A DNA stretch of 64,000 bases, taken from contig NZ_OZ026448.1 in the NCBI RefSeq assembly GCF_964019485.1, positions 1,054,001 through 1,118,000 on the forward strand, given 5' to 3'. Both the position numbers and the translations under genes were made by a program. This document shows positions 10,391-21,122 of this stretch, piece after piece; the stretch's first letter is position 1; each line of letters starts with the position of its first letter. Below the pieces are notes generated by a model. It was given only the letters and a program-made list of their open reading frames with translations, did no database searches and was not told where the DNA came from. The stretch comes from Spiroplasma endosymbiont of Agriotes lineatus (GTDB taxonomy: Bacteria; Bacillota_I; Bacilli_A; Mycoplasmatales; Nriv7).

Positions 10391-11827
10391 TTATACTATA
10401 GTAGTAACTGTATTTGTTCTTACTGAGCCTTCTCTTTCTGATGAGAAAAATGCTTTCCCATTAAATATTATGTTATCATTGTTTTTATCTATAGTAATTT
10501 CATTGGGTAATAAACCATGATTTTGTAAAATTTGCATTGCTTCTGTAATTGATAATATAAATATTTGTTCTTCGTTATTAGCATCAATTATTTTGGCACT
10601 AATTGTTCCATTAATTTTTTGTTTTAAATTTAACGTAATTTCAGATTTAATTATTCTTATAGAATAATTAATTTGTAATTTTTCATTGGGGCTAAGTTCA
10701 AATTTATCATCGTGTTCCTTAAAAATACTTAAAATCATTTCTTGTTTTTGTTTATTTATGTTTGATAAATCAAATTCATTTGATAATACATTAATGATTT
10801 CAGAATTTTTATTATTTATATTTGTAAAATCTGTTAATTTCATTTCATCATCAGAATTTATGTTTCAACCATTTAATTTATTTTCTTGTTTTGTTTTAGT
10901 TAATCCTGTTGTAATTTGAAATACTAATTTTGGTTTTGAATTATATTCACAAGCGGGTACATTAAATAATCTTGTATTTGGAGTTTTATTGATAATTTCT
11001 CTATCAGAACATACATTTTTAGGAACATTAGATCATAAAAATGAATTTTCTTGTTTTGTTATTTCAGTATTTGAAAAATTTAAATTATTAGTATCAATAT
11101 AATTTATTTCCTTAAATTTTAAATTAGAATTTTCATCACGAAACTTAAAAGATACTGCTCTTTTAATTAATTCATTTAAATTAATAGCATTAATTTCATC
11201 TTTATTTTTAATTTTATAATTAACAGTAACTTCACCAAAATATTTACCATTGTCTTTTGCTTTAATTGTAGCTGATGTATCTGTTTTATTAATAATTTCT
11301 AATTGTGATATATATAAATCAGAATTTAAATAACTTAATTCATTTAAAATAATTTCATTATTAATAATGTTATTAAATCTTAAATTATTTATTTGAATAA
11401 TAATATTTAAAAGCATTTTAGTTTTAGTTATTGCAAATGCATTACCACTTTTTTGTTCAATTATAATAGAACTAACTGCTTCATTTATACCATTTATTTT
11501 TTGGACTCTTCAATCTGCCCCCATAAAATAAAGGTCATCATTTGTTGCAAAATAAAGACTATTAGCTATTGTTGTACCAACAGTATTTGAAAAAATAGCA
11601 ATATGATTAACTGATCTTGTTATTTCATTAATTTGTCTAACATTAAAATTATCTTTATTAATAAAATAAGAATTTATTAAATTTAAATTATTAATATTTC
11701 TTTTAAATTTACTTATTTTTTTATTATTCTCAAGTTCTTATTTTTCATAAGGGCTATTGGCAACGATTCCCGCCATTCCACCACTTGCTATTGTTATTGT
11801 ACTTAATAAACCAAGTAACTTTTTCAT
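10391..11827 (-). pseudogene. Secreted surface protein of provirus A (short form, no propeller), one nonsense codon
   Basis: From the ATG at 11827 (behind AAAGGA) the frame is open for 479 codons except for one TAA at about codon 30, right after the signal peptide. The signal is MKKLLGLLSTITIASGG, with GIVAN at the probable cleavage site. The C-terminal 320 residues match those of the proteins at 49085-51205 and 59182-62368. Shared blocks are ITTGL, SDDEMKLTDFTN and LLPNEIT. Instead of propeller blades the N-terminal part has about 120 residues with only one or two weak repeats. If the TAA is not read through, no product is secreted. Confidence 0.75.
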
Positions 11828-12069
11828 ATTAATCAAATCCTTTTCATTAATTTTTACTAATTAATAAAATTTACCAAACAATTAATATCCTTTCTTAAAT
11901 TTGTACATTCTAATTAATACAAATTGATTATAACTTATTAAAATAAGAATTTTTATCATTTTTTCAGGTTATTAAATACTAATTCTAAAAAAAATTATCA
12001 TTAAAATAGAAAAATAAACTAATGAAATTTAACTTTGTTAAAATTAATACCAAGAAAGGTGGTTTTTCT
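11828..12069. promoter_or_regulatory. Divergent intergenic region between surface-protein and transposase genes
   Basis: About 240 bases of AT-rich DNA separate the two divergent genes. The same arrangement and recognisable sequence occur at 51206-51444 and 62369-62621. It must hold both promoters. No single -10/-35 pair stands out enough to name. Confidence 0.4.
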
Positions 12070-12153
12070 ATGTTAGAAATTAATAATAATTTAAAAACCC
12101 CAGAAAATAAGCATTAATTTAGTTTATTTACAACCCATAAAAATATGTACACC
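12070..12153 (+). pseudogene. 5' stub of the UPF0236/ISLre2-type transposase
   Basis: It matches the first 28 codons of the gene at 51445, starting MLEINNNLKTPENKH, but the following UGA (Trp) has become TAA. The match ends at 12153, where mnmG flanking DNA begins. This marks the deletion that removed the right half of provirus A. Confidence 0.85.
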
Positions 12154-12180
12154 TATTACCTTACCACCTTAACAAACTAA

Positions 12181-14055
12181 TTATTGACTAGTTTGTGGAT
12201 ATTTTTTTTGTAAATGAAATAACAATGATACAATATCGGCAGGATTAACTCCCGAAATTCGTGAAGCTTGGGCAACTGTTAACGGTTGAACTAACTTTAA
12301 TTTTTCTCTCGCTTCAATAGCGATATTAGAAACAAAATCATAGTTAATATCTTGCGGAATTTGTTTTTTTTCTAATTTAATTTTTCGCGTAATTTGCTTT
12401 TGATGACGAATTAAATAACCACTAAATTTATTTTTAATTTCACAATTAGTTTTTTGATTTTGATTTAATAAACTAATGCTAGTAACATAAGGTACTAAAA
12501 AATTTAATGATATTTCTGGTCGTTTTAGTAAATCTCACGCACTAATACCAGTAGTTAACAATGAAAAATTACTTTCTTGTAATGCCTTTTGAATTGTTGA
12601 ATTAGGAGTAAATCGTGTTACTCTTAATTCATTTTCAACAATATTTTGTAATTGACATTGTTTTTGATATTCATCTCACTCTACTCTACTTACTAAACCA
12701 ATATCAGCAGCATATTTTTTTAATCGATCTTCAGCATTATCATTTCTTAAAAAAATCCGATGTTCAGCTCGTGAAGTTAATAACCGATAAGGTTCAGATA
12801 CTCCTTTAGTAACTAAATCATCAATTAAAACTCCGATATACGCCTCATCTCTTCTTAAAATAAATGGTGCCTTATTCACTAATTGACAATGAACATTAAT
12901 CGCTGCCATTAATCCTTGACAAGCGGCTTCTTCATAACCACTAGTACCATTAATTTGTCCTGCACTAAATAAATTTTTAATTATTTTAGTTTCTAAGGTC
13001 GGTTTTAGTTGTAAAGGATCAATGACATCATATTCAATAGCATAAGCTCATTTAAGAACTTGGACATTTTTTAGTCCCGGCAAGGTTCTTAACATCTGAT
13101 CTTGAATATCAATAGGCATTGATGTGGAAAATCCTTGAACATAAATTGTTTCTAAAGCGACTGATTCTGGTTCTAAAAAAATTTGGTGTCGTGATTTATC
13201 AGCAAATCTAACAACCTTATCTTCAATACTTGGACAATATCTTGGTCCAACACTAGTTGGCATAGTTCGATACATTGCTGATGCTTTTAAATTTTCACTA
13301 ATAATTTTGTGAGTGTTTTCATTAGTATAAATAAGTCAACAAGGAACTTGTTTTTTTAAAGGCACAAACTCTTTTGTAGAAAAAGAAAATGCTAATGGTA
13401 AATCAGTTCCTAATTCTAATTGCATTTTACTGTAATCAATACTATTTTTATGAACTCGCGGTGGTGTTCCGGTTTTTAAGCGAATAACTTTAAATCCTAA
13501 TTGTGCTAATTGTTTTGATATTCCATAAGAACCTTTTTGTCCATCGGGGCCTTCTTTTTTAACACTAGATCCTTGTAAAACTTTAGATTCCATATAAGTA
13601 CCTGTTGTTAAAATAACTTTTTTAGCTTTAATTATTGTGCTGTCATTTAAAATGATACCCTTAACAGTATTATTTTCTATTAATAACTCATTTACCATTG
13701 CCGATAGCACCGTTAAATTATCTTGTTGCCTAATAACATCATACATATATTTACTATATGCAATCTTATCAGATTGCGTTCTTAACGCTCACACTGCTGG
13801 TCCGTGTGAACTATTTAATAGTTTCATTTGTAATGCTGTTTTATCAGCAGCTTTAGCCATCTCACCACCCAAAGCATCAATTTCTCTAACAACAATTCCC
13901 TTAGCAGAACCACCAATTGATGGATTACAAGGCATACTCGCAATCTTTGTCGGATCAAGAGTAACCATCAGTGTCTTATGCTTTAATCGCGCACAAGCTA
14001 AAGCTGCCTCCACCCCGGCGTGTCCGCCGCCAATAACAATTACATCATATACCAT
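12181..14055 (-). CDS. mnmG: tRNA uridine 5-carboxymethylaminomethyl modification enzyme, FAD subunit
   Basis: At 624 residues it is normal length for MnmG/GidA. The N-terminal Rossmann motif is [10 protein letters not shown] (about residue 8), followed by MPCNPSIGG and later [26 protein letters not shown] and LTSRAEHRI. With MnmE it forms the complex that modifies the wobble uridine of tRNAs reading two-codon boxes, using FAD, NADH and a folate. Its partner mnmE is not in the window. The ATG follows AGGTGAT. The 3' end abuts the deletion edge of provirus A by 28 bases but the gene is complete. Confidence 0.97.
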
Positions 14056-14140
14056 TTAAATCACCTACTTTAATACCTTTTAATTTATTTCCCTTAAATT
14101 ATATCTTATTTACTTCCCAAATAAAAAAAGACTTTTTTGG

Positions 14141-15007
14141 GGCGCATAAAATTTTGTTAGGTAGGTAAATTATTTGAATAAGTATTAAGACAGTCGGCAA
14201 TGATTGTCTTTTTATTTTATAAGGTGTTAAAAATTTGTTCTCTGAAAATTAAATACAAGCGAGTTAATAATGTTGGTATGTATTAAAGCACGATAAGTTA
14301 TGGGTGGTCGCCATAACCAAAAGAAGTTTACCAGTTAATAGATAACCCCCCTATTAGCTATAGCAATTTGTTTCTTTTTGCAATAAAAAAATGAATGGGT
14401 GGATTTCCTAAAAATATACACGCTATTAAATTAGTTCCAAGGGTAGAGTGCGGATATTAAAGTGTAGAAATTTCTATATAGGGAGATGCTAAGTTTAAAA
14501 TTATTAAAATCTTTATCTAATTAAAAGACAAAATTTACTAACAAAGCTTGTTAAACACTTAAATCTGCGATATATAAGTGTTTAAAAAACTAAGTTAACT
14601 AAAACTTAGTTATATAACTTAGTTTATTCATAAGAAAGGTAATTTATTATGAAAAACATTGAAAACATTTTCTTAAATACTAGGAAATATCTTTTAAAAG
14701 AAAAATAAAACGCGATGTTTATTAAAGCACCAAAAATTCCGTGATTTAATGAACAAATCGGTATTTGGTTTCCAAGGCGATTTGTTTATAAAGGAAAATA
14801 TAAAAATTCAATTTGTATCGAAATAATCAAGAATAGTAAATATCAAGTAATTTAAATTAATCAACAAGAACAAGAAACCAAATTAATTAAAGGGCAAGAA
14901 TTATTAAGCTTCTTCATTGCTGAAAAAGAAAACAACAAAAAAGATATAAATTATAATTATTTTAAAGGAGTTTAAAAATGAATATTACAATTGGACTAAT
15001 ATTCATT
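14141..15007 (+). mobile_element. Truncated plectroviral left end
   Basis: This fragment has the same terminal sequence (GGCGCATAAAATTTTG), non-coding region and first gene as provirus A. It stops eight codons into the second gene. A degenerate second terminal-like sequence (GCGCATAAAATATTCGG) follows at once at 15009, so the break may lie at a terminal repeat. Confidence 0.8.
14649..14975 (+). pseudogene. Plectroviral 108-residue protein, two stops
   Basis: The frame is the same length as at 54830-55156 (327 bases) with TAA at codons 20 and 69 (after LLKEK and YQVI). Both are single-base changes, so the copy is decaying by point mutation. Confidence 0.75.
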
Positions 15008-15249
15008 GAGCGCATAAAATATTCGGTTGGTGGGAATTTTCCAAAAACCAAGAAAAAGACTGAAATAAAATTCGGTCTTTTTTAATTATTTAGAAATCAC
15101 AGATGTTTAGTATATTTGGTTTTTACAAATTTTTAGGGGGTGTTTTCTTTTGACAGTAATATTTTTCATTGAATGAAGTGGATAGGTTACAATAACAAGA
15201 ATAGAGTGAAAAACGTTTCTAATTAAAGAAATAATATTCTTAAATAAAA
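15008..15249. other. Intergenic patchwork of element debris
   Basis: From left to right it holds a degenerate proviral terminal sequence, a hairpin (15053-15083), a copy of the AGGGGG-led small frame also seen at 27540-27703 but cut after about nine codons, and a solo IS3 tip (TGGATAGGTTACAATAA, 15179-15195). No gene remains. Confidence 0.55.
15053..15083. terminator. Hairpin with T-run
   Basis: AAAAAGAC pairs with GTCTTTTTT across 14 bases. It could end transcription on either strand. No intact gene ends here, so it probably belongs to lost sequence. Confidence 0.45.
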
Positions 15250-15278
15250 AATATCTCCCAATTAATTGGGAGATATTT
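15250..15278 (-). terminator. Terminator of eno
   Basis: ATATCTCCCAATTAATTGGGAGATAT is a perfect palindromic stem just past the enolase stop. A run of T follows on the minus strand. Confidence 0.85.
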
Positions 15279-15285
15279 AAATATT

Positions 15286-16596
<1,311 letters not shown>

Positions 16597-16679
16597 CTAT
16601 TACTATCCTCCTCTAATGCAATATATATTATATATTATAGCAAAAACTAGACAAAGACACACAGAAAATATGATCGTTG

Positions 16680-16973
16680 GGTCGCGTTTAGTTTTCTTAA
16701 GTATTTTTAGAAAAAGAAAAAATAATTATTTACTATAAATTATTTCAATATGCAAATTAAGTATATATTTCTTATGTATGATTTTTGTTGTAAAAAATTA
16801 TTTTAATGTTGGTTTTATAAGCATTTTACTTAGTTTTTATAACTTTTTACTTAAGATTATGTTTGTTGATATTAAATATTTTGTTTTATTATTTATTTTC
16901 CAAATAAAATGATAATTAAATTGTGATTGTTTTTCTTTCAAAATTATTTAAATCTTTACCTACCTAACAACTT
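16680..16973 (-). repeat. Short proviral-end repeat (MITE-like), copy 1, cut by IS3
   Basis: It reads inverted, from GGTCGCGTTTAG at 16680 to CCTACCTAACAACTTT at 16973. The last few bases of the consensus (ATGCGTCC) are missing where IS3 copy 2 begins. No coding frame is present. Confidence 0.75.
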
Positions 16974-18207
16974 TGGATAGGTTACAATAAGTTGGATCAT
17001 ATTTATGTAGATTTTCAAAATAAGATAAAATTATATAAGAAAGTAGGGATGTAAAAACGGGCAAAAATTCATATACAGATGAATTTAAAAAACAAATTGT
17101 CATGCTTTATCAAAGCGGGAAAAGCATTATTGAAATTATTAATGAATATGGTATTTCAAAATCTGTTATTTTTAATTGAATAAAATCATTCGATAATTCT
17201 GGTTCTTTTAAAGCAAAAGATAATCAAAGTAATGAAGAAAATGAATTAATTTACTTACGAAAAGAATTAAAACAATTACGAATGGAAAACGATATTTTAA
17301 AGCAAGCGGCACTGATAATGGCCAAAAAATAACAATAATTAATAACAACAAAAACAAATATTCAGTGAGGAAAATATGTAAGATTTTGGGTTTATCAAAA
17401 TCAACGTATTTTTATCAAACTAATAAATGCACTAACAAGCAAGTTAATAATTATGAACAAGAAAGTTATCAGTGCGTTTAATAAAAAGTCACAAAATTTA
17501 TGGGGCTCGTAAAATTAAAGCCGTTTTAATAAGAAAAGATATCATCTTATCGCGACGAAAAATCAGATGCATTATGATCAAAAATAATTTGGTTTCTGAA
17601 TACAAATACACCAAATTAAAATATCGTAATCACAAAACAACAACTAATAATGCCCAAATTAGTAATGTTTTAAATCGTGAATTTAATGACAAAAAACTTA
17701 ATGAAGTTGTTGTTAGTGATTTAACATATGTGCAAGTTGATGGGAAATGATACTATATATTTGTTTATTAATTGACTTGTTTAATCGCGAAGTAATTGGC
17801 TATAATGCCGGGCTAAACAAAACCGCTGAACTAGTTCAACAAGCTTTTCATAAAATAACACGAATATATTAAAGCAAATAATTTTATTTCATACCGATCA
17901 CGGTAATGAGTTCAAAAATAAAATCATTGATGAAATTTTAATAACCTTTAATATTAAAAGATCATTAAGCAATGAAGGTTGTCCTTATGATAATGCTGTG
18001 ACTGAAATAACTTACAAAACCTTTAAAACAGAATTTATTAAGGGTAAAAAATTTGAAAATTTAACACAATTAAAATGCGAACTATTTGATTTTGTTAATT
18101 AATATAACAATATTTGAATTCACGGTAGCTTAAATTATTTAACACCCATTAAATTTAGAAAATGGCAGTCTACATAAAAAATGTCCTAAAAAAGGTTGCC
18201 ATTCCAT
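16974..18207 (+). mobile_element. IS3-family insertion sequence, copy 2
   Basis: It is nearly the same as the element at 29-1260, with tips TGGATAGGTTAC and GTTGCCATTCCAT. It is inserted at, or recombined into, the end of a MITE-like repeat. The other end of that repeat is not on its far side, so a deletion accompanied or followed insertion. Confidence 0.8.
17057..18177 (+). pseudogene. IS3-family transposase OrfA/OrfB, inactivated
   Basis: OrfA (to 17332) reads well but its start is ACG in place of ATG. OrfB has a frameshift near 17462-17495, an IS3 core with HTDHGNEF intact near 17895-17920, and a TAA near 18103 where copy 1 has UGA (Trp). GCPYDNAVTEITYKTFK and IHGSLNYLTP fix the family. 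Confidence 0.85.
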
Positions 18208-18264
18208 AATTAATTTTATTATATAATGACAATGAATAAATATATCATATTATCTGGAGGTTGA

Positions 18265-18809
18265 GTGATAAATCAAGAACAAGGGTATCTTCATATTTAC
18301 TGTGGTGAAGATAAAGGCAAAACTAGTATTTTAAATGGAATGACAGCTAGAGCATTAGGAAATGATTGAAATGTAGTATATTTTCGTTTTTTAAAAAATC
18401 GCCCCACAGGTGAATTAATATTTTTTGAAAAGCATACTAATTTAACAATTATTGATTTTTATCAAACATCAAAAAAACTTTTTTGAGAAATAGATGATGA
18501 AGAAAAACAATAGTTAAAAGTTGAAACGAGAAAGGGTCTTGAAGTTTTAATGGAAAGTTTAAAAAATTCTAATATTGATTTAATTGTTGTTGATGAGATT
18601 TTAGATTGTTTGCAAAATAAATTAATTTATGAAGATGAATTAGTGTTAGCATTAGAGAATAAAGCTAAGAGTATTGAAGTTGCACTTTCGGGAGATGTTG
18701 TCCAGAAAAATTATAATCAATTGCCGACTTAATTAGTGAGGTAACATCAACAAGACATTATTCAGAAAAAAATATTTGGGCTCGGAAGGGTATTGATTAT
18801 TGATGATAA
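18265..18809 (+). pseudogene. cobA: cob(I)alamin adenosyltransferase-like protein (CobA/BtuR type), broken
   Basis: It starts at a GTG behind TGGAGG and reads GYLHIYCGEDKGKTS, the P-loop of the CobA/BtuR/CobO family, then LIVVDEILD (Walker B). After a frameshift comes ADLISEVTSTRHY-KNIWARKGIDYWW, the family's C-terminal signature. An in-frame TAG sits at 18511 and the frame shifts near 18722. The intact protein adenosylates corrinoids. In a mollicute without B12 synthesis the original role is unclear. The end overlaps the next gene's start. Confidence 0.7.
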
Positions 18810-19416
18810 AACAATTATTTTTAGCAATTATTAATGCTAATAAGTTAGAAGAATTTCAAAACATATTAGGACAAAAATACGATGTAAAGACACTTTTAGA
18901 CATTAAGCAGTTTCTTGATAATAAGAAATTGAAGACATTGAAGAAATAGGGGTAACATTTATTGAAAATTCTTTAATTAAGGCAAGAACTTTAAGCAAAC
19001 TATTACAAAAACCAGCTTTAGGTGATGATTCTGGATTAGAAATATTAGCATTAGATAATTTCCTAGGAATTTGTTCGACGCATCGAATGGATACAACTGA
19101 TGGTTTTATGCAAGCTTCTAATGTTATTTTAGAAAAGATGATAAATATTAAATTCCTAGATTGTCGCTATGTTTGTGCTCTTGCTTTTGTTGATGTTACT
19201 AAAAATATTGAAAAAGTCTTTGTCAGTTTGTTAAATGGTTTAATTAATAGTGAACGCCAAAGTAATTATGGTTTTGGTTATGATGCCATATTTTATTTAC
19301 CAGAATATAAAAAAACACTAGGTAAAATAACAGCACAAGAAAAAAATCAAATATCACATCGTACGATAGCAATACAAAAGATGGTTAATTGAATAAGTAA
19401 GGAAGATAATAAAATA
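18803..19416 (+). pseudogene. rdgB: XTP/dITP pyrophosphatase (RdgB/HAM1), frameshifted
   Basis: Family marks are readable: LAIINANKLEEF at the N-terminus, TFIENSLIKARTL, GDDSGLEI, YGFGYDAIFYLPEYKKT, and ISHRTIA near the C-terminus. A frameshift near 18925-18945 separates the first 40 codons from the rest. Near the end the stop has also been lost, so the frame runs into the next gene. The enzyme removes non-canonical purine nucleotides from the pool. Confidence 0.8.
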
Positions 19417-19952
19417 ATGAATACTAAAATTAACATTGTTTTATATGAGCCGGAAATGCTGGTAATATTGGTTTTATTATTATGCAAACTTGTGTTGATA
19501 TTAATGTTAAACTGCATTTAATTGAACCATTAGGGTTCTTTTTAGATGATCGTTTTATTATTCGGTCATCTGCTAACTATTTTGAATTTTTACAATATGA
19601 AAGTTATGAAGATTGAAATAGTTTTCTTAGTAAAAATCCTAATGCTAATTTATTTTTTTCCACAAAATATGGTCAAAAACCACCTAGTGATATTAATTTT
19701 ACAAAAAGTGAAACACCAATATATTTAGTATTTGGTAAAGAATCGTCTGGTATTCCAAAAACGATATTACAAGAGCATTTGAATCAGTGTTTTCGTTTAC
19801 CAATGAGTGGTGTGGGGGGTGTATTAAATATACTCGCAGTCTTAAAATGTCGCTAATGTTGTTTGTACTGTAAGTTATGAGGTTTTACGGCAATTAGATA
19901 TTATTTGGATTTATCTTTAAATGAAATTCAGAAAGGTAAAGATTATTTATAA
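19417..19952 (+). pseudogene. trmL: tRNA (cytidine(34)-2'-O)-methyltransferase TrmL-like, broken
   Basis: SPOUT/TrmL motifs appear in three frames: NIVLYEPE, then NAGNIGFIMQTC and LHLIEPLGFFL, then LVFGKESSGIP, FRLPMSG and SYEVLRQLD. The first shift is near 19450, with a deletion inside the EPEIP loop. The second disrupts the SLNLS loop near 19825-19855 that binds S-adenosylmethionine in the SPOUT knot. It is the third decayed gene in a row. Confidence 0.75.
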
Positions 19953-19954
19953 AA

Positions 19955-19989
19955 TTAAAAAGCTGGTAATTGAGTTACCAGCTTTTTGT
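19955..19989. terminator. Bidirectional terminator
   Basis: AAAAGCTGGTAA pairs with TTACCAGCTTTT around a 5-base loop, with A and T runs on either side. It separates the convergent trmL remnant and the lipoprotein gene. Confidence 0.85.
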
Positions 19990-20634
19990 TTAATTTAATG
20001 TATAAAAATCTTTAAAATCATTAATTATAAAGTCACGAGCTAGTCGTGTTAAAGTACTACGATTATATGCTGGTTTTTGCTTAAAGTCGCTGTTGCTAGT
20101 TGTCATATCATCAATATTATCAATAACATCACCTCATTTATTAATAAATCAGCGATATTCACCGTTTTTAACAAAAAATATTATGGGGATACCATTTCCA
20201 GGAAGATAATCTGGTTCAAAGCCTTTATTGATGTCTTTGTTGGTTGTTCATAAGTTTTTTTGTGATTTTTTTAATCATTCAAAAGTATTTTTAACCCACT
20301 TAGTTTCAAAAAAAGTTTTATTTCAAGTATTATCATTAGCACCTTTAAAGTCATAATCACTAACAAAAGCATAGCGATTAATTTTTAAATTTTCATCTTT
20401 TAAATCCAAAATATCTTTGTCTCAATCTTTTTCTTGCATTCAAAGATTTCATTGTTTTGATAATTTTTGACATCCTGGACAATTTTCTGATCCAATATAA
20501 CCAATAAATGTTTCTTTATTTCTAATTTTTAATATTATTTCATCATAATTGCTGTTACACGCAGTAACAGATATTATAGGTAATATTGTTAAAATAAAAC
20601 TGCTTTTAATACTTAATATTTTTTTAAATTGCAT
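19990..20634 (-). CDS. Lipoprotein with a thioredoxin-like CPGC motif
   Basis: This 214-residue protein has a signal peptide with a lipobox-like end (ISVTAC, Cys about 27). GYIGSENCPGCQKLSKQW follows at about residues 45-62, the position and spacing of a thioredoxin-fold CxxC. Later GIPIIFFVKNGEYR resembles the cis-Pro strand of that fold. It is probably a membrane-anchored extracytoplasmic thiol protein. No partner is encoded nearby. The motif supports the fold, but redox activity is inferred. Confidence 0.75.
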
Positions 20635-20709
20635 TTAATTCACCTCTATAAAAATAAAATCAAAAACATTATAACATAAAGTTATTATTTTCTTGTTAAT
20701 ATATATGAT

Positions 20710-21055
20710 GGACGCATAAAGTTTTGTTAGGTAGGAAAAGATTTGAATACGTATTAAGACAGTCAGCAATGATTGTCTTTTTATTTTATAAGATGTTAAA
20801 AATTTGTTCTTTGAAAATTAAATACAAGTGAATTAATAATGTTGGTATGTATTAAAGCACGATAAATTGTTGGTGGTCGCCATAACCAAAAGAAGTTTAC
20901 CAGTTGATAGATAACATCCTATTAGCTATAGCAATTTGTTTCATTTTGCAATAAAAAAATGAATGGGGTGGATTTCCTAAAAAGGGTTGACACTCCATAT
21001 AGTAAATGATTATTTTTTATTTTTTTAAAAATACCTAAGAAAACTAAACGCGACC
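20710..21055 (+). mobile_element. 346-bp internal-deletion element: proviral left end joined to a MITE-like right end
   Basis: The first 266 bases match the proviral left end (terminal repeat and part of the non-coding region). Next come about 23 bases of IS3 right tip (20976-20998). The last 55 match the right end of the MITE-like repeats, ending CTAAACGCGACC. Both terminal repeats are intact and no gene is left. Confidence 0.8.
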
Positions 21056-21087
21056 ATCTTGTTATATGTATATGGTTTCTAAAAATA

Positions 21088-21120
21088 AAAAAATCTTATC
21101 TAATTTAGATAAGATTTTTT
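21088..21120 (-). terminator. Terminator of dnaE
   Basis: ATCTTATCTAATTTAGATAAGAT forms a long stem just past the dnaE stop, with T-runs on both sides. Confidence 0.85.
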
Positions 21121-21122
21121 CC

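Larger units (their letters stand above)
5405..12153 (+). mobile_element. Provirus A: plectrovirus-transposon insertion, right end deleted
   Basis: The element begins with the terminal sequence CGCATAAAGTTTTGTTAGG. It carries a complete but partly broken set of small plectrovirus-type genes on the plus strand (5929-10172), a hairpin, a minus-strand secreted-protein gene (10391-11827) and the first 84 bases of the transposase gene. It ends abruptly against the 3' flank of mnmG, so the rest of the transposase and the right terminal repeat are lost. Gene order matches provirus C. Confidence 0.88.

Noticed and set aside
13637..14059. 140-codon open frame on the plus strand opposite mnmG
   Set aside because: It is the complement of the strongly conserved MnmG N-terminus and has no ribosome site or homology of its own.
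20560..20640. Signal-like start of the thioredoxin-type protein as part of a viral secreted protein
   Set aside because: The sequence does not resemble the viral signal peptides, the gene has its own terminator and no viral genes adjoin it.
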